64,000 bases of DNA from Corylus avellana (taxonomy: Eukaryota; Streptophyta; Magnoliopsida; Fagales; Betulaceae): NCBI RefSeq assembly GCF_901000735.1, contig NC_081541.1, positions 23,863,885-23,927,884 of the forward strand, given 5' to 3'. Made by a program: the position numbers and the translations under genes. Positions 22,889-33,936 of this stretch are shown here, one piece after another. The notes beneath the pieces were generated by a model. The model ran no database searches. It was given only the letters and a program-made list of their open reading frames with translations, and was not told the origin of the DNA. Position 1 is the stretch's first letter. Each line of letters starts with the position of its first letter.

Positions 22889-24297
22889 AATTTAATATAG
22901 TTTATGCCTTTGATGTTGGCATTTTTTTTAGGGAATTGTCATGTAACTGTCTTTTTGAGAAGTTGCCATGTGACTTTGTCTTTTTGAGAAATTATCATGT
23001 AACTCTTTAAAAGGATTGTGTTGGGAGCAACGCGGAAGAGCTTTGTCATTTATGTTTATTGCATATTTCTTATTGTTTATGAAAGTTTTTTATAGGGAAT
23101 GTAATGCCTTAAAGAAGACTGATAAATTCTAGTGTCCTATTTACCCCTTTTCATGCTTAAAACACCGAAACAGGACACAAAAGGAATATTTGCTTTATGC
23201 ATAGCAGAGTAAGAATTTGTAAATCACTGGTGCACAACAGACCAATTTGGGATCTTTTTTTTTTATTCGATTTTCTTTTGAATTTGGATTGTCAAGGATT
23301 ATTCATGATCACTATTTCAAGCTAGAGTCTGTACGAAATGCTCCATTTTGAAGCTTTGTAGTCTCGAAGGAAGAAAAGAGATAATTTTTTTTTGAGGGAG
23401 TGCGCTTGGTTTTGGGTGAATAGGAAACCTGCTTTACACACATGATCACTTTTGCGGGGACACTTAGCTGGTGTTTTCATAATGTTTCTAGATACCCATC
23501 TTAGAGGAGTCCACATTGTAAAACCATCATGGATCTCAAGCATTTTTGTAAATCACATTCATTTCTTGATGGGTAATGGTTGTCTTAGTTCAATTTGCAA
23601 ATGACCATTTAAGACAATGTATTTACACTGTACCGACTCAAGTATACTCCATAAAATCAGTTGCTAAAAATCTCTACAAATTTTTGTAATATTAACATAG
23701 AAAAAAAAAAAGATCCATTGAACATCATGGGGAAAATAAATGGAGAGGGAGGGAGGGAGCTTGGTATTTACACTGTACCGACTCAAGTATATATATCTTT
23801 TGGTTTGGTTCTTATGTGAAAAATGGGTAGGTTTAAGTCAAATTGAAATGAGAAAAATTCAATTTTTTTCATTGTTTATTAAATTGACATTTGTGATTAA
23901 AAAAATAATTTTCACGTAAAAGAATTTCTTCCCACCATACATAGTTGAAAGGACAAAAGTTTCCTCCAATATGGTGCAAAATCAAAATGCAATCTCCAAA
24001 CCGATTCAAGAAGCTGTACCAAATCAAAACAAAAGGACAAACATGCAATGGTCAGACAACATTAATTAAGCAATAATCAAACTTAACAAATATCAAATTT
24101 AAACAATTTAATTTGGGAAATTAGAGAAATTGATCAAGTCATTCTCTTGCTTTCTATCTACATCAAGTGTAATCTTACGAAGCAAGAACTAATGAACAAG
24201 ACCATCAAATTCCCCAAATAAATTTTACATTATTCCACATTTCCACCCAACCAAACAAGACCCAAAAATTTGACAACAAACGAGTTAAACGACACCG
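22889..24297. other. MULE interior, no gene recognised
   Basis: It begins with probable 3' untranslated sequence of the VCS piece, in which GTCATGTAACT-like words recur. The word TTTACACTGTACCGACTCAA occurs twice, near 23621 and 23766, around a poly-A-containing stretch, which hints at a small retroposed insertion. A 73-codon minus-strand frame at 23322-23543 has no recognisable domain. Confidence 0.4.
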
Positions 24298-24495
24298 TTA
24301 CATAGTCGAAGAGGTCACAGAGGCAAGAGCGACCTCCTCGTCATCGAAGCTCCAGAGATCAGCCACCATATTTTCCTGAGCAGCGTTGGGCGGTGGTGGT
24401 GGCGACTGGCCATCGTAGCACGGAATCTGATAGAACTTCATGAAGTTCTCGTACACCATCAACTCCTCAGAGAGCTTCTGCACCTCGTTCTCTTC
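24298..24495 (-). pseudogene. Captured fragment resembling an AP2/ERF C-terminus
   Basis: The minus strand reads NEVQKLSEELMVYENFMKFY, then a proline run and DLWSFDDEEV before a stop. This resembles the C-terminal tails of some dicot AP2/ERF transcription factors, as I remember them. No AP2 DNA-binding domain is present. A possible acceptor (TTGAG) precedes it. It lies on the same strand as the RID3-like and SKP1 pieces. Confidence 0.4.
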
Positions 24496-24778
24496 CTCAA
24501 CAAAAATAATTGGTAATTTATATCCTCAACCAAAACTATTAGTTGAGGATACAAAGTAGTGTCTGCATTTTAGAGCACATTGTTTATTAACTGGCTAAAA
24601 TCTGCAACAGAATGAATGGTACAAACATAAAAACAGAAAACTACACATAGCCCCAAGTAATCAAGAAAAACGAATAAATAAATAAGAACTATAATCTGCA
24701 AGTAATAAATCTTTATTTTTCCTTGGTAGTGAACAAAAACTCCAAGCAAGCAATTATTCATATAGCTTGGGAAAAAAC

Positions 24779-24906
24779 CTTTTGCATGTTTGAACACCCG
24801 AACAATGTTGTGAGTTTTAGCATCCCAAACTCGTATAATACCATCCTCCATTCCAGAAATTAATAGATTTCCACTTGCACAATATGCTAAGCAAGTAACA
24901 ACCTTG
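24779..24906 (-). pseudogene. Captured WD40 exon of an RID3-like gene
   Basis: A 128-bp exon bounded by acceptor GTACAG and donor GTTTTT encodes KVVTCLAYCASGNLLISG, then IIRVWDAKTHNIVRVFKHAK. This is one WD40 repeat close to the ROOT INITIATION DEFECTIVE 3 / WDR18 (IPI3) family, which acts in ribosome biogenesis. Its reading frame does not follow from the SKP1 piece upstream, so a joined transcript would not encode a simple fusion. Confidence 0.65.
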
Positions 24907-25104
24907 CTGTACAAAAATCAAAGAATGAATTTGTGAATTAAGAGATCATATAAGCTGATACTACCAGAATACAAAGTTTACTGTCACAATTTAATGAGAG
25001 GTTGCTGTCTTATGTAAAACGTGCAACAATCTTCCACTAATATACTTTGATTAATGGAATAGAAAATATCCAATTTGATGATAAATAAATTAGGACAGTT
25101 GAAA

Positions 25105-25326
25105 ACCACCAAAACTGCCAGCTTTCTCGGCATCAAACCAAACAAAAACACATCAAAGACAAGGAAGCCGAGAAAACAAAACCAGAACCCTAATCAGAAG
25201 CAAAAAAAATCAATAACCACCAAAACTGTCAGCTTTCTCGGCATCGAACCAAACAAAAACACATCAAAGACAAGGAAGCCGAGAAAACAAAACCAAAACC
25301 CTAATCAGAAGAAAAAAAAAATCAAT
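25105..25326. repeat. Tandem duplication, 111-bp unit
   Basis: Two copies of a unit starting ACCACCAAAACTG at 25105 and 25216 differ by only a few bases. They lie in the proposed minus-strand intron (24907-25376) between the SKP1 and RID3-like pieces. Confidence 0.9.
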
Positions 25327-25376
25327 AATAAAAAGATCTAACAGGGGGATTTGAGTTTATAAGGAAGAAGACACAC

Positions 25377-25448
25377 CAGGATGAGATCGAAGAGGGTGGC
25401 CTGGTCGACCTTGACGAACTCGGCGTCGCAGGCCTTGAGGTCGTCGGA
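25377..25448 (-). pseudogene. Captured SKP1/ASK gene fragment (end of exon 1)
   Basis: The minus strand encodes 24 residues, SDDLKACDAEFVKVDQATLF followed by DLIL, matching the conserved middle of plant SKP1-like proteins (SCF ubiquitin-ligase adaptors). A donor GTGTGT follows directly, where plant SKP1 genes have an intron (from memory). The piece is fused without an intron to the inverted-repeat leader at its 5' side. The start and the second half of SKP1 are missing. Confidence 0.75.
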
Positions 25449-25775
25449 GTGAGAGAGACAGGGATGGAACCTTGCGCCGGAGTGAGAGAGACAGGAGCGA
25501 CGTACGGAAAGCTTCGCCGGTGGCCGAACAACTCGCCTGAGGAGAAAGACGATGAGCGCGGGAGGGGTGCGAGAGACAGAGAGGATTTTTGGATCTGAGG
25601 TTGTGGATTTTTGGATCTGAAAGGGGGAGCGAGAGACTGAGAGATGTATATTTTTTTTAAATTCAAACTTTTATTTATTTTTTAAAAAAATGCCACATAG
25701 GAGGGAAGTTTTATTTATTTTTTAAAAAAATGCCATGTAGGAGAGAAGTTGGTTTTAAGTTGGGTTTGTGTTGTG
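25400..25775 (-). promoter_or_regulatory. Right inverted repeat and minus-strand leader
   Basis: Reverse complement of the left arm, with similar CT-rich leader words. It also contains a 42-bp direct duplication ending in TGCCACATAG / TGCCATGTAG. The outer end is near TGGGTTTGTGTTGTG at 25761-25775. It probably promotes transcription leftward through the SKP1, RID3-like and ERF-like pieces. Confidence 0.5.
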
Positions 25776-26738
25776 CCTTTAACATTTTCCATATATATAT
25801 ATGCACCATTCAAAAAGCTAGCTGTCAACGCATCATATATAATAATAAACTACATCGTGTTATTATATATTTCAAAGCTTGTAAACAATTTTTTTTATTA
25901 TTAATTTCTCTCTAATTAATTAAATAGTTGTTTCTACGTTACTCTTCTCTCTTATGAAAAATAGTTATTTCAAGCAGTAAATTATGTACTATATATCTCT
26001 GTACGTACGTAGATAGTAATTAATACACATTAATTAATTAATTAATTAGTTAAATATTTATCTATCTTCCCTTTCTGTTAATGAATTTTCCTTCAAATCG
26101 TATGATCTCCTTCTCCTATAAAAGCAATATCATGAAGAGTGAAATCGAATATTGAGCAAGTTTTTAAATCCATAATATGTATTTGATTCCAAATTAATAA
26201 TTCAGCTCGATTTTGTTAAAGTAACGGTTAAGTTAAATTTATTTCTTCCTATCAGCTTAAGCTTTTGGAATACCTGGTACATCGTATCAAACAAAAGGTC
26301 CTGAAATCAAACCTTGACTCTTGTCAATTCACCCACATTTTAATTAAATATTACACGTGTTGAGCCACACCTATTAAAAAGAAGTTTGAGCTCAAATGTA
26401 ACACGATCCTCAAGCTTTTGGGATAACACGTACGTACATATGGACATGACACAATCCTCAAGCATGGAAATAATTTGTAATGTCGAAGAAAACATTAATC
26501 TTAATTAAATAGGAAAGGATTAAATTCAATGTCCAATTCTCTTATTATTGTAATTCATTTCAGCATTTTTCTTTTTAATTAATTGTCTATATATATATAT
26601 ATACGTTACTTTCCTATTCTTTTATAGTTCAGTTGTGCTTTAAATACTGCTCAAACAGATATTGTTAATCATATATCTTTGAACCAAAAATCGATCCAAG
26701 TTTCAAGTTTCATCATCTTTTTTTATTGTTTGTTTGAA
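25776..26738. other. Intergenic DNA upstream of the RALF gene
   Basis: AT-rich, no gene seen. Short TTAATTAA runs lie at about 26020-26055. CTATATATATATATAT at about 26587-26603, 135-150 bp before the RALF start, may hold its TATA box. Confidence 0.45.
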
Positions 26739-27014
26739 ATGGAATTTAGGCCTTTTCTGATATTCATCCTCCTTGCTTTGGTCGTGGCGATGGAGTCGGA
26801 AGCTGTTAACCAGGAGAAGGTGTCGGTGAATTCTGACCATGGCGGTCGCCGTCTTGGTGAGCCGAAGTACATTACATACTGGGCCCTCTTGCAAAACTCA
26901 CCAGCGCGATGTATTTTCACGCGCCGCTTGGGCTGCTACCTGCCAAGGGAACGGGCGAACCCTTACACGCGCTCTTGCTCCCTCAGGAATCATTGTGCCA
27001 GAATCACTGATTGA
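26739..27014 (+). CDS. RALF-like secreted peptide
   Basis: A 91-residue single-exon precursor of the RALF family, secreted signals usually perceived by CrRLK1L receptor kinases such as FERONIA with LLG co-receptors. Residues 1-22 form a signal peptide (LIFILLALVVA). RRLG at 37-40 recalls the RRxL site cut by the S1P subtilase, though it stands close to the mature start. The mature part has YITYWAL (44-50), in place of the usual YISY core, four cysteines at 58, 66, 80 and 86, and ANPYTRSC (73-80), close to the family's ANPYxRGC. I chose the ATG at 26739 because it leads straight into the signal peptide; an in-frame ATG at 26679 would add 20 residues. It is short for the family and divergent around the first cysteine pair. 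Confidence 0.85.
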   Translation: MEFRPFLIFILLALVVAMESEAVNQEKVSVNSDHGGRRLGEPKYITYWALLQNSPARCIFTRRLGCYLPRERANPYTRSCSLRNHCARITD

Positions 27015-27627
27015 AGACTCAACCCGGAAGAGATAAAACCTAATAAATATATATATGCTGTTTATTGATTTATATATAGAGTATATGATTCTATAATAAT
27101 AATAATAATAATAAGGTTTGAATTTATCTCCTGAATTATTGCTGCCCTTTGTATCTTACGTTGTTGTGATTAAAATCTTATCCAAATTCCGGTGATCAGC
27201 ATGTGTCATGATATTCAACAGATGATTTTGTTTTGATTTTTGAATTTTGTTTTATTCGTTTTGTCCTGGCTTTTTTGTTGAGGACGATTTTTTTTATCTT
27301 ACCCTTTGGGCTAAAGCTGATTAAATCGGTGTGGGGGATTATCTCTTGCGGTTGGAAAACAAGATCAAGGGAAATATGGGCTACTTATGTTTTAAATTTA
27401 GTCTTCTTTCGGAGGCTGGAGCATATTCGTTTTATATATAACTAAAGTTGTGCATGAGTTTGCGGAAGTTGCTATCATAGATGGACTTTGATCGTAAAAA
27501 TTTTCTGAATATATCTATGACTTTGTAATAACATAGCATTTGACTATTTTGTGTTAGAGCTTTATGCTATGTAATAATAGAGATGTTATGCTCTAGATAT
27601 TTTATAAATAAAATTTGAAAGATTCCC

Positions 27628-27669
<42 letters not shown>
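27015..27669. other. RALF 3' flank and intergenic DNA
   Basis: No gene is seen. An (ATA)n run lies at about 27094-27112 and a long (TA)n microsatellite at about 27631-27669, directly before the gap. Confidence 0.5.
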
Positions 27670-27769
27670 NNNNNNNNNNNNNNNNNNNNNNNNNNNNNNN
27701 NNNNNNNNNNNNNNNNNNNNNNNNNNNNNNNNNNNNNNNNNNNNNNNNNNNNNNNNNNNNNNNNNNNNN
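27670..27769. other. Assembly gap (100 N) before block A2
   Basis: A run of 100 N after a (TA)n microsatellite. Homology to block A1 starts with the first bases after it. Confidence 0.98.
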
Positions 27770-28297
27770 GTAGGTGTTCCTTAAAACCAATTGATTCATA
27801 GTCAAACTCAGCCCCAATAGGACCTCGGTGGTTTCCTAATACTAATGAGGTTATGTGAGTGATTCTCCATTGCAGAGAGTCGAACCTACATCCTACTACA
27901 TGTCTAATCTCATGAAAATTTCCTTAAAACCACAACCACATGCCTTTTATTTCTTGAAAAAGAAAAAAATGTGTTGCTTCTGCTGTCTCAGTGTAGGGGA
28001 TCGTATTGAGTTATAGGTATGCGGAAATAAGATTATATAAGTAAATTATAATTTATTTATTTAATTAATTGTGTCAAACCCTTTAACCATAATCTATTAA
28101 TTTCGTGTCGACTTTGTAAATCGTGTCAAAAATTGTCAATCATTATGTCGTGTGTCGAGTTCGAATCATATAAGACTATATTAATTAACCCTAATCATAT
28201 CCATTTAATTAAATGTGTCAAACACATCAACTCTAACTCATTAATTTATGTCGGGCTTATATTGAAATCGTAAAAAAAAACTGTGATTTCCTTGCAG

Positions 28298-28335
28298 GTG
28301 GTAGCCACTGGTGGGACTCTTGGCTCATTCTCTAG
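28298..28335 (+). pseudogene. Orphan second exon of a RING-H2 gene copy
   Basis: Identical in layout to 9934-9971: acceptor CTTGCAG, then codons giving GGSHWWDSWLIL and a TAG stop. The rest of the gene would lie in the gap at 27670-27769 or is absent. Confidence 0.5.
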
Positions 28336-28999
28336 CTTTGTATTTATTGTTTATTTGTAAAGGCAGGTAAAAATAGATTGTGATAATTATTTTGAAGATA
28401 GCCCAACCTTAGCAGGTACGTTATCTCAAACTTTACTTACGCAAAATTCCACTAAATCTCATGTATTTGAGGGCAGGGAAGTCAATAATATATAGTTTAG
28501 ATGTTTCAATTAAACAATTTGATTTGTGTGTGACATACAAATATATGCCATGTATTAATGTTAAATATATTCAAATTATATATCTTCAATTTATAACATT
28601 TTCTTTCTCCCTCTAATCTTGCAGTTAAATATTATCTTCAAAGGGAAGATTTAAGCTTTGAGATCTTCATTAGCTTGATGGGTTTGGTTTTGGAAATTGT
28701 AAATGTAATTAACCAGTTTATATGTAATATTTTAGAGCTATCTCTCTTGTAATGGGACCAACAGTACTATAGGGCACCATATGAATGTACATATCTGCAC
28801 AAAATACATGTAACTATAATATAACATCCTACTTTCCATATTAATTATTGTAAAATAAAGAGACGAAAATTCTCATTTTACCTGAAGTCTACTACTTTTT
28901 ATAACAAATTATTTTACAGCTGTCTAGCACGTGTTATATCTTCATTGGAGACTTTCCCAGCAGTGAATATTCCACGTTCCACGACACCCTTTACACTTG
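28336..28999. other. Block A2 flank, no gene seen
   Basis: Counterpart of 9972-10848 but without the (TA)n and doubled-motif segment. No other features are seen. Confidence 0.5.
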
Positions 29000-30510
29000 G
29001 GATCCGGATCTCCTCCTATTATTGGAAATATGAGACCATCATATTTTTAATCTTAGCCCTTAGATAAATCTAAGAGTTTGTATTATCTCAATCTCAAACT
29101 CTCAAAATAAACACAACCACATTTAATTATATATCAAATTTGAATACAAAATTTAATTAATTAATATATATATTTTTTTGAATAGAAGCCACCCGGTGGG
29201 TGGCTGGGCGGCCACCCCATAGCCTAGGGCAAATTTTTCTTTCTGCCTCCAATGGCCGCCGATCAGGCCATGAAAGCCGCAGCCAGAGATATTCTCATCT
29301 CCCCAGTACTCCTCGCAACACTGGAAAATCTCCTCTCCTTCCTCACCCCACCAGAAGATGTAGACCTTCACCTATCCAAGCAGAGGTCATCTTTGACCAC
29401 TGCAGGCAGTACTATCCCAACACTCTCTTACTCAAGCTTACTGACGTCCTTCAAACCTCCGATGACTTCATTCTCTCTTGCCACTACGCCACGCGCCTCC
29501 ACAGCGTTCTAGCTCGGCAGTCAACTGAGATCTCCCCCATGCTCCTGACCGAGCTCAAGGCCCGGATTTTCGCTTGCTTTCAGCAACACAGATTAACCCC
29601 CATTTACAGGAATTTGTCCAAGTCTATATCAATTGTTGCTTCTAGTGTTGAGGAATAATTTCACATTGTCTGTAAGAAATTTATGGGTCTAACTCATCTC
29701 ATAGAACCGATTCAAGAAGAGAGGGTTGCCCATTCCTTATAAACATGCTAAAGATCTTGTCCACAAGCAATGTGGGATTATTCCGCAACACCCGCCCTCA
29801 TGTGCATGCCAGTATTTTTCTGAATCCTTGTCACAGGGTAAGTAGTGTGGATCCCATTTGTCCTGTGGTAGGCTCTCATACCATAAAAAAATTAATGGGC
29901 TTAACTCATCTTACAGAACCAGAAAAAATACCGGCCTGCACATGAGGGAGGTGCTAAGAAATAATTATACATTGCCTGTGGACAAGACCTTGGGCATGTT
30001 TATAAAGAATGGACAACCCTCTCTTATTGAACCAATTTTATGAAATGAATTAGAACCACAAATTTCTTCATCCAGGGTCTTTATCACACAACATGGAGAT
30101 TGGCAGGAGCTTCTTGATTATATACTATTGTCTCTCGATTCGAATGACGATGAGGTTACCGAATCGTGTCTTTGTCTGTTTTGCGATTTGCCATTGAATA
30201 CGGGTCGATTCTTGCAGCCGATGGCCGCTCCCTAGGCCTTGAGGGTGGCCGCGCGGCCACCCCAGCCACCCATGGGGTGGCAGTGAGTGGGGGTGGTGGC
30301 TTGCCGCCCCTGGGTGGCTTGTCTTCAACCAAAAAATATATATTAATTAATTAAAATTTTTATTGAAATTTGATTTATAATTGAATGTGGTTGTGTTTAT
30401 TTTGAGAGTTTGAGATTGAGATAATATGGACTCTTAGATTAATCTAAGGGCTAGGATTTGAAAATTTTAGGGTCTCATATTTCCCCATAATTAGGAGGTG
30501 ATCCTGATCC
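29000..30510. mobile_element. Terminal-inverted-repeat element carrying a gene fragment (copy A2)
   Basis: The arms at about 29000-29190 and 30305-30510 match each other and those of the A1 copy. The interior is the same captured fragment with the same fold-back insertion, so both events preceded the A1/A2 split. Confidence 0.7.
29230..30245 (+). pseudogene. Captured armadillo-like gene fragment, broken (copy A2)
   Basis: Same pieces and same frame change as the A1 copy, with TAA at about 29656-29658 after IVASSVEE and a fold-back insertion at about 29660-30053. Small differences from A1 include a 3-base insertion near 29306. The parent gene is not identified. Confidence 0.6.
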
Positions 30511-30596
30511 ATCCATCTTGATGTTCTCAAATCTCAAGTTCATGGGTTAACGGATCAAGTAATGAATATCTAAACTCCCTTGTGCAACATGTCGAG

Positions 30597-31641
30597 TATT
30601 ATTTTTTATTTTTAATTGAATAAGAAAAGGGTTACCGGGAAGAATCTTTCCCACTACTGATCCGAATGGAAGAAGAAGTGGGTGATTCTAAAAACGAAAA
30701 TAGGGTAGGCTCCCCAGTAATAGACCAAAAACAAATTAAAACAGCGCATAAATAAGTTAGAAAATGGGACAAATAAATGATTTGGTCCTCTCAAGGGACC
30801 ACACAAGGTGGTTACAAAAGAAAAAAGGGGCACAGATTAAAGCAAGCCTATCTGAACTTCCATTTGGAACTAGCAACAACCACTGCAAAGAGGCTGAAGT
30901 CAAAAATACACGGTCATAGTCCAATGTAGGGACTACTGGTAAGAGAGGAACCACCACAAGATCGGTTACAAAAATCTCCATGAAAGATCAAAACACCAAA
31001 TACCAAGGAGACAGCAACCCACAAAATCAACAAGCAACAAACAACAACAAAAATAGCTGCAAAATACATGGAAAATAAAAATACATGGAAAATTAAAAAA
31101 AAAAAGCAGGAAAAAAGCCCACTGAACAACGGTTAAAACAGAAGACATGGTGGATGGAGGGTGGTGGGAGAGCTTCTGACAATAGCTCGAAATGCATGCG
31201 GCGACTCATGGTGGCTGGAACAGGGTGATGAAGACTCCGCCGGGATGCAAGGAGGATGGGAAAGGCTCTGGTGGGGCGCATTGGATCAATGGAGGAACAG
31301 AGGCCGACAGATCTAGCTGGGACAATTCTAGAGCTGAGAACCACTGTAGAACTGGGAATGACACGACTGTAGGGGTGAAAAGAGGCTAGAGGGGGCCGAC
31401 TAGGTGGGGCGGAGTGGACCGAAGGCAACAGTACGGCGACACCACTACTCAGGGGAAAAAAAAGAAGAACCGAGGAGGGGGGAAGGAAATGGCCGCTCTA
31501 GACGGAGGGGAAGAGGGGAGGAAGGAGAAAGCAAAGCCTCTCCCTCCTCCCCAGAAAAGAACCGCGCGGAGGAGGAGCCTCAATGAGGAGGTGGAAATGT
31601 AGAAAGGAGGAAGAGACTTCTCTCGGGAGAGAGAAGAGAGC
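30597..31641 (-). mobile_element. LINE-like retroposed insertion with 15-bp target duplication
   Basis: The insertion is flanked by perfect copies of GTGCAACATGTCGAG (30582-30596 and 31642-31656), a length typical of LINE-type retroposition. Its 3' end is on the left, AT-rich; the right end is GC-rich, CT/GA-rich leader-like DNA. At 1045 bp it lacks a reverse transcriptase, so it is an internally deleted or non-autonomous element. Confidence 0.75.
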
Positions 31642-31731
31642 GTGCAACATGTCGAGTTGAAACAAGGTTTCATGGGTTTGTGCCTTGCTTTTTCAATAGG
31701 TGTTTCAAAAGAGGGTTTTTATTAAATTTGT

Positions 31732-32069
31732 TGTTGGAAGTCCCACATTGCCTGGGTATTAAGGAGATAGGTCATTTATAATGTGAGGGGAAAAACCTCA
31801 ACTCATGAGCTAGCTTTCGGGTTGAGTTAGGCCCAATACTCATTTCTAACATGGTATTAGAGCCTAACCCAATTAATTGGATGTGGCCCACCATCACCCA
31901 TTGTCGCACGTGTTGGCTTGGATGTCCTCCCGCCACACGTGAAGGGGCGTGTTGGAAGTCCCACATTGCCTGGGTATTAAGGAGATGGGTCATTTATAAT
32001 GTGAGGGGAAAAACCTCAACTCATGAGCTAGCTTTTGGGTTGAGTTAGGCCCAAGACCCATTTCTAACA
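31732..32069 (+). mobile_element. TRIM retrotransposon, complete
   Basis: Two 120-bp LTRs (31732-31851 and 31950-32069) both start TGTTGGAAGTCCCACATTG and end TTTCTAACA. TGGTATTAGAGC at 31852-31863 is a tRNA-Met-type primer-binding site. GAAGGGGCG at 31941-31949 is a purine tract just before the 3' LTR. The 5-bp duplication TTTGT flanks it (31727-31731 and 32070-32074). Total 338 bp with no coding. The LTRs differ at only a few sites. Confidence 0.95.
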
Positions 32070-33032
32070 TTTGTTCCTCACATCTTTGCCATATTTTAAA
32101 TTGGGTTTGTGTTCTACTTCGTCAGATTCATCTGCCACTTTTGTAAAAGCCCTTTTTTTTTTTTTTACTAATCACAAAACTACATTAGAGAATTCGATAT
32201 TATGCAAAAGCCATGTAAAATCATGGGCTTATATTATGATAAAACAATATTACATGCTTTTCAACTATATAAATACTAAAACACATTTTATGTAAAATAA
32301 CTTTTCTGCTTTTGAAGCGAGTTTACTTAGAACACTTGTTTAATCCCATGTTTACAACTCTCGAAACATGTCCTATTGTCGTTGCAAATTACTAGTGGCT
32401 ATGTTTGGCAATGACCAAAAAATGACCCCATACTATTCATTTAAAATTCAACTTCTAATATTCTTACTTTTTACATTATATAAATTACTTTTTACTACTA
32501 TTAAAATAAAATAAAAAAATTACAACAAAACAAATTTTTTCTTTTACTTTTTCATACCAAGCATTCTTACTTTTTTCACATCAATCAAATCTTGTTACAA
32601 AAAATGACAACCAAATGCCAAAGGCCAATACCAAACAAAACCATGCATGTATTAGTAAGGGTTTAAACCATCAAAACCCTAAGTTCTAATTTTCACCTAA
32701 ACCTCTTTGAACCCTTTTATGAAACCTATCTCATGTCAAACCCTAAAACTTCTCTCTCTTTGAAAAATTCGTTATTGTTCATTTTTGGACAATATCATTC
32801 AAACTAATTACAATCGATAGTTCGACTGAGCCTCTCTATTCTAGGCTAAGCTACTCCTCCTATTATTATTATTATTATTATTTAGTTTTTATTTTTATTT
32901 TTATTTTTTAGTATTTAATAAAATAAATCATTATTATTTTAATATGATACGGCAAAAAATGCTAACATGTCATTTTATTCGAAAGAAAATACATGGAATG
33001 ACTCATTTTAAATATGCAATAAAACTAATCAT
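32070..33032. other. Intergenic DNA, no gene seen
   Basis: AT-rich sequence with homopolymer runs and an (ATT)n tract at about 32861-32882. Nothing else is supported. Confidence 0.5.
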
Positions 33033-33565
33033 TTCGGCCTCATTTGGTTCGCGAAATATTTAGTCAATTGAAAAAGGAATAGCTACTATTAGAAATAGAA
33101 GAGTGTGAAATATAATAACTATTCATATTCCTTAGTTTGGTAATAACACACATGCAAAAATTGGAATTGAATCAAAATTACAAAAAAACTCCATATATAT
33201 TTTTCAAACTTATATTAAAAAAAAAAAAAAACCTTGAAATAAAATGGGTGGCAGGGTGATCGGCCACCCATAGAAGCGACCACAAGTGGCCACGACTAGC
33301 CCGATAAGCAACGGAGGTGGCATCTGCCATCCCCAAGGCATCTGGGGTGGTGCGACAACCCTCGATCTCTTCTGTTAAATAAAAAATTATATTGGTATTT
33401 TAAAAAAATATATTCCATTATAATCCTGTATGTATGAGATTAGTACATAGTCTCATGGAAATAAAATATTTCCAGAAATAGTGTATAACCAAACAAATGA
33501 ATAGATATATCGTAGAATTAATTATTCTTTTTTAGGAGTCTATTTTGCAAATCAAATGAGACTTT
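33033..33565. mobile_element. Possible MITE related to the Harbinger-like element
   Basis: The left end GGCCTCATTTGGTTCGCGAA resembles the ends of the element at 33937. The right end, around AAATCAAATGAGACTTTAA, is a weak inverted match. A GC-rich insert lies at 33244-33362. The ends are uncertain. Confidence 0.4.
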
Positions 33566-33936
33566 AACTTAAAAAAATGTTAAAGGCCCAACTTATTTGC
33601 CCAATATAAGTCCAACTTTTTCCTTCTTTTTTTTTTTTTTTTTTAAAAAAAAAAATTTAAAAAAATTAAAAAAAAATGAAAAAAATGTCTGAAGCAACCC
33701 TATCCATTTTTTGTCCTTCTTTTATTTGGTATTTTATAAAAATAAAAAGGGTAATTTTTTTTTTTTTGCATAATAATGACATTTTTTTATTTCTTAAAAA
33801 TGACCATTTTTATGAAGAAAAATATAATTTTTTTTTTAAAAAAAAATACCAAATAAAAAAAGACAAAAAATAGATAGAGTTGCTTCAGATATTTTTTTCA
33901 ATTTTTTATTTTTATTTTTTTAAATAAAAAAAGTTA

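Larger units (their letters stand above)
18056..25775. mobile_element. MULE-type transposon with FRS transposase and captured host gene pieces
   Basis: Long imperfect inverted repeats flank the region: about 18056-18400 on the left and about 25400-25775 on the right. They share ACAAACCCAACTTAAAACC, CTTCTCTCCTACGTGGCA and a long CT-rich, CG-rich leader containing CGGCGAAGC. Between them lie a FAR1-type MULE transposase gene (plus strand), a LINE fragment and pieces of VCS, SKP1, RID3-like and probably ERF genes. Captured pieces keep introns or splice sites, so capture was at DNA level. I could not find the 9-bp target duplication expected for a MULE, so the exact ends are uncertain. Confidence 0.75.
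27770..31295 (+). repeat. Segmental duplication block A2
   Basis: Direct-orientation counterpart of 9416-13140. The order is RING second exon, inverted-repeat element, LINE-like insertion. Unlike A1 it continues without a gap past the point where A1 ends. The RING first exon that would lie upstream is not in the window. Confidence 0.9.
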
